Shown: in pieces, positions 51,241 through 63,020 of the stretch | Layout of the letters: every line of letters starts with the position of its first letter | How positions within the stretch are numbered: position 1 is the first letter of the stretch | DNA from: JBFMAI01 sp040755725 | GTDB taxonomy: Bacteria; Planctomycetota; Phycisphaerae; UBA1845; Fen-1342 | NCBI GenBank assembly: GCA_040755725.1 | Contig: JBFMAI010000011.1 | Coordinates: 1 to 64,000, forward strand | Length of the DNA: 64,000 bases | Direction of reading: 5' to 3' | Translations under genes and position numbers: made by a program | Notes under the pieces: generated by a model | What the model saw: only the letters and a program-made list of their open reading frames with translations | What the model was told of the DNA's origin: nothing | Database searches by the model: none

Positions 51241-54033
51241 TTAGTCGGCCGCTTCCTGCAACGGCACCGTCCAGACGATTTGGTCGATGCCGACTCTCCA
51301 GAGGTGCCCGGTCACGGGGCCGTTGGCCTGCCACTTGATCTGGGCCTTCATAGCCAACGTGGCGGGGTCGATGAACCGCGACGGGTCGCCGGTGAGGACC
51401 ACCTGGACCGCGGTCTCGGTCAGCGACGCTTGTCGGCTGTCCACCAGCTCATAGCTCTGCGTCACGTAGTTGTAGAGCTCGATGGTCTGGAGCACGGCGC
51501 CGGCGGTCTGCAGACCGGATTCCAGGACGAATTTCAAGCCGCTCGGGTTGGCGATCGGCGCGGTGGTGTTGACGATCATCCACACCGGGGCTTCCGTCGG
51601 GGTGAGCACCATGCCTGCCCGGGCGACCAGACGCTGGTCGTCGCTGTGCAGCAGCTCCGGCAAGCCGCCAGACACGACCTCGCCGCGGAAGAGCGTGAAG
51701 CTGTCCGGGCGGATCAGACCTTCGGTGTACTCGACGAGGCCCCAGACTTCGATGTCGTCCAGGTTCCAGCCGCAGTACGTCCAGCTCGTGTCCGTCGTGC
51801 CCATCGTCCACCGCAGGTACACGGTGGGCTGGTTGTCGGCATAGGCCGAGATGTCGATGGTCTGCGACTGCCAGCTCGCGTCGGCGGTTTCCTGGTCCGG
51901 GTTCTGCCACGCGGTGTTCCAGGTCGTGCCGTTGGTGCTGACTCGCACGTAGGCGTGGTCATAACGGGACGCCTCTACGCCGAGCCACCGCTTGAATCGC
52001 AGTGACACCTGCGTCATGCGCGTGCAATTGAGGGCGCCGGTGGTCAGGTGGTACTCCGGCATGCTGTTGGTGTAGTCGCCGTTGAGGTTGTATCCAAACA
52101 CGTTGTTGCCGGTGAAGCCGGACGTCGGGTCGGGGCCGCCGTAGGCGCCGCCGCCGCCAGTCGGCTTGCCGAAGGCCCACTGCGCCTCGCGCGCCCAACC
52201 GGGGTCCTGGTCAAGATTGAACCGGTGGACCGGCTCGGGGCCACCGACGGTGCCGCGCATGGTCGCGATGGCGGAGTCGCCGCCCTCGGGCGGCACGCCG
52301 CCGTCATTGGCCTTCCAGGTGAAGCTGTCCGGACCGCTGGCATAGAAGTTGGGCGCGTAAGTGACCTTGTTGCCCCAGTTGGCCAGCGTGTAGGGGACGG
52401 TCGTGATCGGGCCGGCGTTCGGGTCCACCAAACGACCCTTGGTCGGCAGCGAGGTGATGATGAAGATCATCCGCCCCGGGGGATCGGGCAAGCCATCGTC
52501 GCGAGCCTCCAGGGTGAGCAGGATCGGCGTGTTGAGCGGGGTGTTGAAGACGCCGTCCTGAACGCGCGGCGGGTGCGGCCCGCACATGCTGACGGCCATC
52601 AGGCACGCCTCGTACGCATCCACCATGCCCCAGCCGTAGCTGTTGTCTTCGCCCACGGGGCCCAGGTCGTGAGCCGTGTCATAAATGATCTGCTTGATCT
52701 CGGGAATCGTCAGATCGGGGCAGGCCTGGCGGATAAGGGCGACAACGCCGTTGATGTGCGGCGAGGCCATCGAGGTGCCGTCCATCTTGACGTAACCACC
52801 GCTGGGCGTGGCCGAGCGCACCTGCACGCCGGGGGCCGAGATGTCCGGCTTGATCGCGGGTGTTCCGCCTGGGGTGCAGTTGGTGGGCCCGCGCGAGGAG
52901 AAGCTGGCGATCGGCCAGCCGGCCGTGTTCGCATCGACGGCCGCGACGGCCAGTGTCCGATAAGCGTCGGTGGCCCGGTCCGCGGGCCGCCGCAGCCCCG
53001 ACGTGCCTTCGTTGCCGGCCGAGAAGATGATCAGCGTGCCGGCGGCCTCGCAGGCGTCGAGATAGCTCCAGAAAGTCTGATCGCAGGGGGGATAGCCGTG
53101 CGACGTGGTCAGGCCCCAAGAATTGGAGCAGACCGCGGGCACGTCCCAGTTCGTCCCGGGATTCTGATCCGGATCAAGCATCCACTGGAAGGACTTGATG
53201 GCATTGGCCACGGTCGTCGGGATGCCGCCGCCGCGGTCGATCGGGGCCGACGCGATCCACAGGGCGCCGGGCGCGACGCCGATCTGGTCCCCCGGGGCCC
53301 CGCCGCACACCGTCCCCATCGTGTGCGTGCCGTGGCCGTTGGTGTCGTACGGGAAGTTGTTCTGATTGTTGTACGGATCGTACCAGGCCCACTCGGGGTG
53401 CCCGGCATAGCGCGGGTCGGCGACACCGGCCCAGCGGCTGGCCAGGGCCGGGTGATTGCCGGCGACGCCGGTATCCATGTTGGCCACCAGGACGCCCTGG
53501 CCGGTGTAACCCAGGGCCCAAGCTTCCGGGGCGCGGACGGCCACGACGCCCGGCTCGGGCGCGTCGAGGCCGCCCGAATCGGGGGCGGTGGCCACCGGCT
53601 CGATCAGCTCGACCTCGTAGTTGTAGTAGATCGTGCCGACGTCCGGGTGCTTGAGAAGCTGCTCAATCTCCGCCTTCGGGCCGTCGACGCGGATGACGTT
53701 GGCAATCCAGAACGCCTCGACGTACTCGAGACGCCCTTCCTCGACCAAGCCATTCAGGTAGTCCAGCAGCGGACCCTGCGTCCGTTCTGCGGTGGCCAGC
53801 AGGGACCGCACGATCACCTCGTGCCGGCGCTGCATGGTGGCCCGCTCGGCATCCAGCGCGCCAACGAGTCCGTCCACGTCCACCTGGGCCTTGAGAAACA
53901 CCAGCACCGAGACCGTCGCGTCCGCATCCCGCGTCTCGAGGATCGCCGCCAGGCCCCCATCCAGGACACCGGCGGTCGCGGGCAGGGCCATCAGGCAGCC
54001 CGCCAGTCCCCACAGTACCCAACGCTTGCTCAT
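51241..54033 (-). CDS. Secreted multidomain subtilisin-like serine protease
   Basis: 930 residues from the ATG at 54033, with GGAGAAAGG upstream. Order: signal peptide (VLWGLAGCLMALPATAG), an I9-like prodomain (25-155), the S8 catalytic domain with Asp about 187 (NMDTGVAG), His about 236 (NGHGTHTMGT) and Ser about 421 (GTSMASPHING), an Ig/cadherin-like domain (RVQDGVFNTPLNTPILLTLE), a jelly-roll-like domain (about 620-770), and a C-terminal domain (TLFRGEVVSGGLPELLHSDD onward). The last domain recurs, I believe, at the ends of planctomycete secreted proteins; this needs checking. It should be an extracellular protease. No PEP-CTERM is present. Confidence 0.92.
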   Translation of the reverse strand: MSKRWVLWGLAGCLMALPATAGVLDGGLAAILETRDADATVSVLVFLKAQVDVDGLVGALDAERATMQRRHEVIVRSLLATAERTQGPLLDYLNGLVEEGRLEYVEAFWIANVIRVDGPKAEIEQLLKHPDVGTIYYNYEVELIEPVATAPDSGGLDAPEPGVVAVRAPEAWALGYTGQGVLVANMDTGVAGNHPALASRWAGVADPRYAGHPEWAWYDPYNNQNNFPYDTNGHGTHTMGTVCGGAPGDQIGVAPGALWIASAPIDRGGGIPTTVANAIKSFQWMLDPDQNPGTNWDVPAVCSNSWGLTTSHGYPPCDQTFWSYLDACEAAGTLIIFSAGNEGTSGLRRPADRATDAYRTLAVAAVDANTAGWPIASFSSRGPTNCTPGGTPAIKPDISAPGVQVRSATPSGGYVKMDGTSMASPHINGVVALIRQACPDLTIPEIKQIIYDTAHDLGPVGEDNSYGWGMVDAYEACLMAVSMCGPHPPRVQDGVFNTPLNTPILLTLEARDDGLPDPPGRMIFIITSLPTKGRLVDPNAGPITTVPYTLANWGNKVTYAPNFYASGPDSFTWKANDGGVPPEGGDSAIATMRGTVGGPEPVHRFNLDQDPGWAREAQWAFGKPTGGGGAYGGPDPTSGFTGNNVFGYNLNGDYTNSMPEYHLTTGALNCTRMTQVSLRFKRWLGVEASRYDHAYVRVSTNGTTWNTAWQNPDQETADASWQSQTIDISAYADNQPTVYLRWTMGTTDTSWTYCGWNLDDIEVWGLVEYTEGLIRPDSFTLFRGEVVSGGLPELLHSDDQRLVARAGMVLTPTEAPVWMIVNTTAPIANPSGLKFVLESGLQTAGAVLQTIELYNYVTQSYELVDSRQASLTETAVQVVLTGDPSRFIDPATLAMKAQIKWQANGPVTGHLWRVGIDQIVWTVPLQEAAD

Positions 54034-56522
<2,489 letters not shown>

Positions 56523-57163
56523 ATTCGGAAACACGGCCCGAGGGCCGCGTCGTTTCCGTTTCGTCCCGGACCCGTCGCTGCGGGCGACGACATCCAGGTG
56601 CCCGACGTACCCACACACCGTGGGGATCAGTCGGGCGGTTCGGTCTTCCGGCGCCGCACCCCTTTCCCGCAGGGGGTCGCGCCGGCACACTCTTGCGGCT
56701 TCACCCACTGTTCACTTGTCATAGAGCCGGCCCCGGCCTTGCCTCCGGGGCCCCGTATACTAGCATAGCACGGCCTCAATGCAAGGGGGGCGAAACAGGA
56801 TTTTTCGCAGCGCACGATCTTTGTCGGGAGCGCGCACGCGAGGCACGGTGGACCCATGCGCTGCCGATGCACCAGCTACATGCCAGTTATCGGACGTATA
56901 GGAGCGCGCTGGTCGGGACACTTGCGACTGCGTACAAAGGACTGTGAAGCCCCTTCCGGCCGGTGCCGCCCAACGGCGCCAGCGGCACGCCGGCCGGTCC
57001 GGGCCGCCACGGTCGGGCGAACCGACCGATAGGGTGTACTGGAGGATCAGCCGCCGTACGGGCCCGCTCGGCGGGCGACGCCCGAGGGAGCGCGGCGCAC
57101 GTGGGTGGCTGATCGAGGGCACGGAACACGGGTGAATCACGCACGCACTTGAAAGGAGCTTCC
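56523..57163. other. 641-base gap upstream of 16S and the propeller gene
   Basis: Holds the 16S leader and promoter to the left, and to the right a GC-rich stretch with several short inverted repeats (for example CCGGCCGG pairs near 56956-57000). No gene seen. Confidence 0.5.
56757..56784 (-). promoter_or_regulatory. Candidate 16S rRNA promoter
   Basis: On the minus strand TTGCAT (56779-56784), 16 bases, TAGTAT (56757-56762). It reads toward the 16S gene with a leader of about 225 bases. Spacing matches the rpsL promoter. Confidence 0.5.
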
Positions 57164-59203
57164 ATGGCGATTCGCGCGTACGGTTGGCTTGCGCTGGTTG
57201 GGATGACGATCGTGGTCGGGGGGCTGGCCGGCGGATGCCCGCCACAGATCGCCCCGGACGACGGCAAGGCCGAACTGCGGCGTTTTGCGTCCGAGCAGGA
57301 GTTCGTCGACTTCTTCAAAGAGCAGGCGTGGGCCCAGCAGGCCCCGCAGTGGCGAGGTTTGGGGGGGCTGTTCGGGGCGCCGGCGGCGGCCGATGCGGCG
57401 GGCGAGAGCACGAACGGCGGAGGCGACAGCGGGTCATATTCGACGACCAACGTGCAGGAAGAGGGCGTGGACGAAAGCGACATGATGAAGTCGAACGGCA
57501 CGCACCTCTTCATTGCGCGTGGCCAGACGGTGCGGATCGTCAACGCCACGCCGCCGGAAGCGCTGGCGGAGGTCGGCCAGATCGACGTCGGCGTCCCGGT
57601 CGAATCGTTCTATCTGGTCGACACGAAGCTGATTGTGTTGGGCCAGAAGTATGATGTGGGCGTGTACGGCCCCGGCGGGCCCGAGATCATGATCTGGCCG
57701 CCGTTCTACGCCAAGTCGTCGGTTGTGGTGGCCGAGGTCGATGTGGCTAATCCCGCCAAGCCGAAGATCACGCGTCAGACGGAGCTGGACGGCTCGCTCG
57801 TGGCGTCGCGTCTAACCGGCGGAAACCTGTATCTTGTGCTGACGATCGTGCCCGACCTCCCGGCCAATCCGTCGCGACTGAACATCCAGGCGATGACCGC
57901 GGAGGAGATTCTGCCGAAGGTGCGGCGCAGCGATGCGACCGAGCCGATGCTCGGTTGGCAGGACTACTACCGGCCGAGTTCGGGTGACGGCTACAACACG
58001 ACCGCGGTGGTCACGCTGGAAGCCGTGGACGTCGAGCACGTGATCGGTTCGATCGCCGTCATGGCGAACGCGGGCACGGTGTACGCCTCGACCGAGGCGT
58101 TGTACACGACGGACTCCGACTATGACGCGCTGAACAACTACCGCGAGACGACGCGGATTCACAAGTTTGAGTATGACCCGCAGAGCGGGGCCACCTACGT
58201 CGGCAGCGGCAAAGTCCCCGGCCGGTTGCTGAACCAATTCTCGCTCGGCGAGAACGCGGGTTACCTGCGCGTCGCCACGCACGTGGACAACTGGGAGTTC
58301 TTCGGCTTCGGCGGCGTGGGCTTCGACGAAGTCGTCGGCGTCGCGGCCGCGCCAAATCCGGGCGGTCGCGCCCAGGCCCGCACCGTGAACGAGCCATACA
58401 ACGCGGTCTACGTGCTGAAGGCCGTCGGCGACAAGCTCGAAGTGGTGGGCTCGATCGAGGACATCGCCCCCGGCGAGCAGTTGTACTCGGCCCGCTTCCT
58501 CGGCGACCGCGGCTTCCTGGTCACATTCCTGCGGATCGACCCGCTGTTCATTCTCGACCTCTCCAAGCCGACTGAACCCAAGGTCATGGGCGAGCTCAAG
58601 ATCCCCGGCTACAGCGACTACCTCCACCCGTTCGGCGATGACCTGCTCATCGGCGTCGGGCAGTCCACGCGCCAGACGCCGTGGGGCGGCGTGGTCCCGA
58701 ACGCGGTGCAACTGTCGCTGTTCAACGTCAGCGACTGGGAGAACCCCAAGTTGGTCGAGCAGGTCGAGCTCGGCGGCTACGGCAGCTACACCGACGCGAG
58801 CTGGACCCACAAGGCGTTCACGTTCATGCCCGACCGCGGACTGCTGGCCATGCCCGTCGTGTTGTTCAAGGACGTGGCCAATCCCTTTGGCGACGAGGGG
58901 GGCGGGGGCTGGGAGCCGCAGTTCGAGGGCGTGGTTTGTTTCCATGTCACCGCCGAAGGCTTCACCAAGCTCGGCCAACTCGCCGGCGTCGAGCCGCCGG
59001 AGTGCTATTGGACCGACTGGCGCCGGGCGGCGATCATCGACGACGTGCTTTACGCCGTCAGCCCGGTCGGCGTCGGTGCGGTGAACATGAACACGTTCGA
59101 GGGCCGGTGCGAGCTCGTCCTGACGCCGGGTGAGGACGAACCCGATCCGTGTGGCGGCAGCGCCGGCGAGGCCGACCCCGGCCAACCGCCGGGCGTTCGG
59201 TAA
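57164..59203 (+). CDS. Secreted beta-propeller lipoprotein
   Basis: 679 residues from ATG 57164, with GAAAGGAG upstream. Signal peptide with lipobox (VVGGLAGGCPPQ). After a Gly/Ser-rich linker, STTNVQEEGVDESDMMKSNG and HLFIARGQTVRIVNATPPEA open a propeller domain (residues about 95-660) of the family called secreted beta-propeller, distantly related to WD40 (Pfam Beta_propel, PF09826, from memory). Later blades include YSARFLGDRGFLVTFLRIDP and IPGYSDYLHPFGDDLLIGVG. Ligand and role are unknown. The protein ends in a Pro/Gly-rich tail. No operon partner is evident. Confidence 0.85.
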   Translation: MAIRAYGWLALVGMTIVVGGLAGGCPPQIAPDDGKAELRRFASEQEFVDFFKEQAWAQQAPQWRGLGGLFGAPAAADAAGESTNGGGDSGSYSTTNVQEEGVDESDMMKSNGTHLFIARGQTVRIVNATPPEALAEVGQIDVGVPVESFYLVDTKLIVLGQKYDVGVYGPGGPEIMIWPPFYAKSSVVVAEVDVANPAKPKITRQTELDGSLVASRLTGGNLYLVLTIVPDLPANPSRLNIQAMTAEEILPKVRRSDATEPMLGWQDYYRPSSGDGYNTTAVVTLEAVDVEHVIGSIAVMANAGTVYASTEALYTTDSDYDALNNYRETTRIHKFEYDPQSGATYVGSGKVPGRLLNQFSLGENAGYLRVATHVDNWEFFGFGGVGFDEVVGVAAAPNPGGRAQARTVNEPYNAVYVLKAVGDKLEVVGSIEDIAPGEQLYSARFLGDRGFLVTFLRIDPLFILDLSKPTEPKVMGELKIPGYSDYLHPFGDDLLIGVGQSTRQTPWGGVVPNAVQLSLFNVSDWENPKLVEQVELGGYGSYTDASWTHKAFTFMPDRGLLAMPVVLFKDVANPFGDEGGGGWEPQFEGVVCFHVTAEGFTKLGQLAGVEPPECYWTDWRRAAIIDDVLYAVSPVGVGAVNMNTFEGRCELVLTPGEDEPDPCGGSAGEADPGQPPGVR

Positions 59204-59391
59204 CGCCCCAGGATCCCGGCCCGCGGGTCGCGCATCCGGACACGCGGTAGCGCACCCGCCGATCGCTGAGTTGACCGACCGCGCGCGGCTCCGTGCCGAA
59301 TCCCAGGCCGGAGGCGCGCGCGGTTTCATTTTGGTCCAACGCCGCCGTTTGCCCATGCTCTTGAGCGTTGTTCCCGGCGGCAGCCTGTTTG

Positions 59392-59417
59392 GCGCCGGCC
59401 AGTGGCCGGTGCGGGCC
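59392..59417 (+). repeat. Repeat family C copy
   Basis: GCGCCGGCCAGTGGCCGGTG followed by CGGGCC, palindromic like 6412-6432. Confidence 0.6.
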
Positions 59418-59488
59418 GGTGGCACAGGCGTCCCCGTTTGTGCTTTCACAGCGGGCGGGACGCCCGCACTTCTCGGCGCGGCCCGCGC

Positions 59489-59508
59489 GCTGGCGCTTGG
59501 GGCTTGTC
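59489..59508 (-). repeat. Repeat family F copy F4
   Basis: CGCTGGCGCTTGGGGCTTGT, one base from F3. Confidence 0.65.
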
Positions 59509-59559
59509 TGACGCTGGGACCGGCGGGCTTCGTCGGGTACCCTCTGGGGTCGCGGCACC

Positions 59560-60957
59560 ATGACCCGCCCGTTTGCCATTCAACCCGGTCCCGCGCAGCG
59601 GCCCACCGAGACGCCCGTGGCCGCGCCGCTCCCTCCGCCGGCCGCCGGCGCTCCCGTCTTGCCGCCCGAGGTGGTGCAAGCCAGCCTGCGGGCTTCGATC
59701 AAGGATGCTTCCGCCTGGTCAATCATGCAGGGGGCGGGGACGAATTACCTGACGCCGTTCCTGATCCTCGGTGGCCAGCAGCTCCTGCCGCTGGCGCTGT
59801 TTGCCGCGTTGCCCGCGCTGGTCGGCGGCGTCGTCCAGTGCATCTCGGCGAACGTGACCGACGTGGTCGGCCGGCGGAACCGGATCATCATCCCCACAGC
59901 CCTCGCCCAGGCGCTGATCTGGCTGCCGATTTGTGTGGCGATCTTCCTGCCGATCGGCGTGGGTTACTGGCTCCTGCTGGCATGCTTCGTCGGCTTCGTG
60001 GGGCTGGCCAACTTCGGCACGCCGGCGTGGCAAAGCCTGATGGGCGACCTCGTTCCGCCCGAACGGCGCGGGCGGTACTTCGGCCTGCGCAACGCCCTCT
60101 CCGGCGGCGTGCTGGTGGCCGCGTTCTGGCTGGGCGGGTGGTGGTTGAACTGGTGCCAGCGCACGCCGGTGCTGGCTGCGTGGGGCGGCCGCGATACGGG
60201 CTTCCTGGTGCTCTTCGCGCTGGCGGGCGCGGCGCGCCTCGTGTCGACGTGGTATCTGACCAAGGTGCATGAACCGGCGTACCAGCACGTGCCGGCCGAT
60301 CGGTTCTCGCTGCTGGACTTTCTTCGTCGGGCGCCGCGGGCCCACTTCGGCCGGTTCGTCTTCTACTGCGCGGCCATGAACGCGGGCTTCGGGTTCACCG
60401 GGCCGTTTCTGTCGTGGTACTTCCTGAATCAGCGCGGATACAGCCCGGGGATGTACGCCACGCTCGTGGCCGCCAGTCTGCTGGCGGGCGTGCTCAGCCA
60501 GCCGCTGTGGGGTCGGCTCAACGACCGCTTCGGTAGCAAGTGGGTCATGGCGGTCGGGGGCCTGGGGATGACCTTGTGGCCGCTGCTCATGCTGACCTGC
60601 GAGCGCCCCGGTCACTTCGCCGTCGTCATGGCGTACGACGGGATTGTGACAGCGGCGTTCACGATCGGGATCGGCAACTATCTGTACGATGTGGTGACCC
60701 CACCCAAGCGGGCGCGCTGCGCCGCGTACAACACGCTCTTCGTGGCCGTGGGGAGCGCGGCGGGGGCGCTGCTCGGTGCGGTGCTGGGGGTGCTGACCCC
60801 ATTGCCGCTGCACGTCGCGGGCATCGCCGTGGGGCACCCGTTCACGCTCCTGTTGCTGGTCTCCGCCATGGTCCGGCTGCTGGCCAACTTCCTGTTGTTG
60901 GGGACGTTCGCGGAGTTTCGGCTGCGGCGGCCGGCGTTTGCGCCGGAGCCCGGCTGA
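59560..60957 (+). CDS. Major facilitator superfamily transporter
   Basis: 465 residues with about twelve hydrophobic segments after a proline-rich, probably cytoplasmic N-terminus of 45 residues. MFS features: NVTDVVGRRNRIIIP between helices 2 and 3, LMGDLVPPERRGRYFGLRNA, and RLNDRFGSKWVMAVGG in the second half. Substrate is not predictable. The first ATG at 59560 is kept because the proline-rich N-terminus contains no better start; a later start is possible. No partner gene is close. Confidence 0.85.
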   Translation: MTRPFAIQPGPAQRPTETPVAAPLPPPAAGAPVLPPEVVQASLRASIKDASAWSIMQGAGTNYLTPFLILGGQQLLPLALFAALPALVGGVVQCISANVTDVVGRRNRIIIPTALAQALIWLPICVAIFLPIGVGYWLLLACFVGFVGLANFGTPAWQSLMGDLVPPERRGRYFGLRNALSGGVLVAAFWLGGWWLNWCQRTPVLAAWGGRDTGFLVLFALAGAARLVSTWYLTKVHEPAYQHVPADRFSLLDFLRRAPRAHFGRFVFYCAAMNAGFGFTGPFLSWYFLNQRGYSPGMYATLVAASLLAGVLSQPLWGRLNDRFGSKWVMAVGGLGMTLWPLLMLTCERPGHFAVVMAYDGIVTAAFTIGIGNYLYDVVTPPKRARCAAYNTLFVAVGSAAGALLGAVLGVLTPLPLHVAGIAVGHPFTLLLLVSAMVRLLANFLLLGTFAEFRLRRPAFAPEPG

Positions 60958-61080
60958 GCCGGGGTGTTATCGGGCCTATCACCGTTTGCGAGGCATCGTT
61001 CACGCGGGGTGCGGGGTGACGCAGGTTAGACCCGCCAACAGAACCCGGCCCGCTAGTGGTGGACCAGCGGTCCGCCCATA

Positions 61081-61106
61081 CTGGCGTGCGGGGCTCTGAT
61101 AGGCGT
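61081..61106 (-). repeat. Repeat family E copy E3
   Basis: ACTGGCGTGCGGGGCTCTGA then TAGGCG, matching the right part of 21481-21510. Confidence 0.6.
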
Positions 61107-61313
61107 TCCCAGGCACGGAGCGGATGGCTGGTGCGCAGCCCAGAAAATGCAACAGATCCGGCGGTGTTCCTTGCTAGTGGATTAGGGAGAATTGCCGAAC
61201 GGTGTGCCGCGGCATTATCGGTCGGCCAGATGGTCCGCTAGCAAAGGCAACGAATGCAAACCCTTCTAAGTCCAAGGTCCGATTCGCCAAATACCGGTGT
61301 AGGCAAGATTTCT

Positions 61314-61343
61314 TTGGAAATCATGTGGTCACCTGAATACAAT
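61314..61343 (+). promoter_or_regulatory. Candidate promoter of the collagen-like gene
   Basis: TTGGAA (61314-61319), 18 bases, TACAAT (61338-61343), in an AT-richer stretch about 80 bases before the start codon. Confidence 0.4.
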
Positions 61344-61424
61344 GGCTTCTGGGATGTGGTGTGGTGTCTTGCGATGGGTAGTTGAGAGGCACTGCGAGCA
61401 GAGAAGTCACAAAGGAGGACTGCC

Positions 61425-62210
61425 ATGTGGAGGGGAAGCGTTGGGATCGCCGCGGCGGCGGCGGTGTGTGCCGTGTTGACTGCGGGGGGATGCCCGATCA
61501 ATCCCGGTTCGGCACTGGGTCTTCAGGACTGGGGCCGTGACCTACTCAGCATCCCGCTGGGCGTCATCGTGGCCGAGCTGATCGACCAGGCCCAGGGGAC
61601 GAACATCCCGCTGAACCCGGGTGATGTTGCCGACGACGTCTACAATCGTCTCCTGGAAGACATTGAGGCCGGTCGGGTGAACCCCGGGACCCAAGGCCCC
61701 CAGGGTGAGCAAGGCGAGAAGGGGGAGCAAGGTGAACAGGGCGAGAAGGGCGAGCAGGGTGAAACCGGCGCCACGGGTCCCCAGGGTCCGCAGGGTGAGA
61801 CCGGTGCGACGGGCGCCACCGGGGCCACCGGCGCGACGGGTGCGACCGGAGCCCAAGGTCCGGCGGGGCGTGACGGCAAGGACTTCTACGCCGTGGCGCT
61901 GGGCTGCGTGGACCTGAGCGGGCAGCGCCTGAACGGGTACGGTTTCAACGCGAAGCGCGTGGAGGGCGAGAACGGCCGGTACGTGGTGGCGCTGGTCGGC
62001 TACCAGTTCCCGGCGGGCTTCAACAAGGACAATCTCGTCATTCTGGTCACGCCCAATGCGCTCGTGCAGCAGCAGATCGTGACCTACTACGACGCGGAGG
62101 TCGGGTTCGGGTTTGCGGTGGAGTTCCGCGACGTGTGGCTGAACCTGCTAAACACCGGGTTCTGCTTCGCCGTGTACGACACGTCGGTGGACCCGTACGC
62201 GGGGCGATAG
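61425..62210 (+). CDS. Collagen-like lipoprotein
   Basis: 261 residues from ATG 61425, with AAAGGAGG upstream. Signal peptide with lipobox (VCAVLTAGGCPINP). A helical neck region (PLGVIVAELIDQAQGTN, VADDVYNRLLEDIEAG) precedes 22 uninterrupted Gly-X-Y triplets (residues about 88-153; GEQGEKGEQG, then a block of five GAT triplets) ending in GPAGRDGKD. A C-terminal domain of about 105 residues (FYAVALGCVDLSGQRLNGYG) is likely globular. Bacterial collagen-like stalks form triple helices; the lysine/glutamate-rich triplets favour this without hydroxyproline. A PEP-CTERM gene follows 10 bases later, so the two are probably cotranscribed. Confidence 0.85.
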   Translation: MWRGSVGIAAAAAVCAVLTAGGCPINPGSALGLQDWGRDLLSIPLGVIVAELIDQAQGTNIPLNPGDVADDVYNRLLEDIEAGRVNPGTQGPQGEQGEKGEQGEQGEKGEQGETGATGPQGPQGETGATGATGATGATGATGAQGPAGRDGKDFYAVALGCVDLSGQRLNGYGFNAKRVEGENGRYVVALVGYQFPAGFNKDNLVILVTPNALVQQQIVTYYDAEVGFGFAVEFRDVWLNLLNTGFCFAVYDTSVDPYAGR

Positions 62211-62220
62211 GAGCGCGACG

Positions 62221-62868
62221 ATGAAACTTGCAACGGTGGTCTTGATGTGCGGTGTGCTGGTCACGCCCGCGCTGGCGGACCTGATCCACACCCAGCACTT
62301 CGCCAACCTGACGGAAGTGCAGGCGCACATTCTCGGAGGTCTGGACTTCGTCGCGCGCGGCGACACCCAGGAACTGCGGATTACGCGCGCCGACCCACCC
62401 GGCTCCGCCGCAGCCCCGGTCGGTCCGTGGAACAACGGGGTCCCGCATGCCTTCAAGGTGGTGTACAACGCCGGTGGCATTGCGGGCATCAGCATCGACG
62501 AGCTGTACACGGTGCAGGTCCCCGTCACGATCAACCCGGCCACGAATGGGCTGCTCATCACGGCGTTCGTCGACGGGGCCGGACGCGGGGTGACGCTCGC
62601 GAATCTGCGGATCACGTTGCCCGGGTTCATCGTGCACGAAGTCGGCGACCTGGCCGGCGCACCGCCGACCGACTTCATGCTCGTGGATACGAGCCTCCCG
62701 TTGGTGGACGGCTTCATTCTCAGCGGGACCGTCCAGTTCAACTGGACCGGCAGCCTGCCGCCGCCCGCCGAGCAGTGGTTCGAGGTCGCGCCCGTGGTCA
62801 TTCCGGAGCCGGCGACCTTCCTGCTCCTGGCCGGTGGTGCTCTGAGCGGTCTGCGGCGTCGAAGCTGA
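62221..62868 (+). CDS. PEP-CTERM secreted protein, second in operon
   Basis: 215 residues from ATG 62221. Signal peptide (LATVVLMCGVLVTPALA), a beta-rich region with no family I recognise (HTQHFANLTEVQAHILGGLD, AGGIAGISIDELYTVQVPVT), and the sorting signal IPEPATFLLLAGGALSGLRRR. It follows the collagen-like lipoprotein by 10 bases, so they may act together at the cell surface. Exosortase genes are not in this window. Confidence 0.82.
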   Translation: MKLATVVLMCGVLVTPALADLIHTQHFANLTEVQAHILGGLDFVARGDTQELRITRADPPGSAAAPVGPWNNGVPHAFKVVYNAGGIAGISIDELYTVQVPVTINPATNGLLITAFVDGAGRGVTLANLRITLPGFIVHEVGDLAGAPPTDFMLVDTSLPLVDGFILSGTVQFNWTGSLPPPAEQWFEVAPVVIPEPATFLLLAGGALSGLRRRS

Positions 62869-63020
62869 CCGACCCGCGAACGCCGGACAGTGGCCCAGCT
62901 TCCCACGCGCCGCGGCGCCTCGGCGACCGCGGCGCTGGCTTGCGCCGGCGCCGCTAAGGGGGGCGGTTGCCGGCGCGCGGCCGCGTGCGGTACCGTGCGC
63001 GGCACGGGGGCTGCGACCGG

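Larger units (their letters stand above)
59204..59559. other. 356-base gap with repeat fragments
   Basis: No gene. It contains a family C copy (59392-59417), a family B-like fragment GCGGGCGGGACGCCCGCACT (from 59452) and a family F copy (59489-59508). Confidence 0.6.
60958..61424. other. 467-base gap before the collagen-like gene
   Basis: A family E fragment lies at 61081-61106. The right half (61170-61380) is much less GC-rich than the window and contains the candidate promoter at 61314-61343. No gene found. Confidence 0.5.

Noticed and set aside
57812..59449. 545-codon frame antisense to the beta-propeller gene
   Set aside because: Shadow of a strong sense gene with signal peptide and ribosome-binding site.
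61690..61880. Tandem repeats considered as a minisatellite
   Set aside because: They encode regular Gly-X-Y triplets in a collagen-like protein, which explains them.
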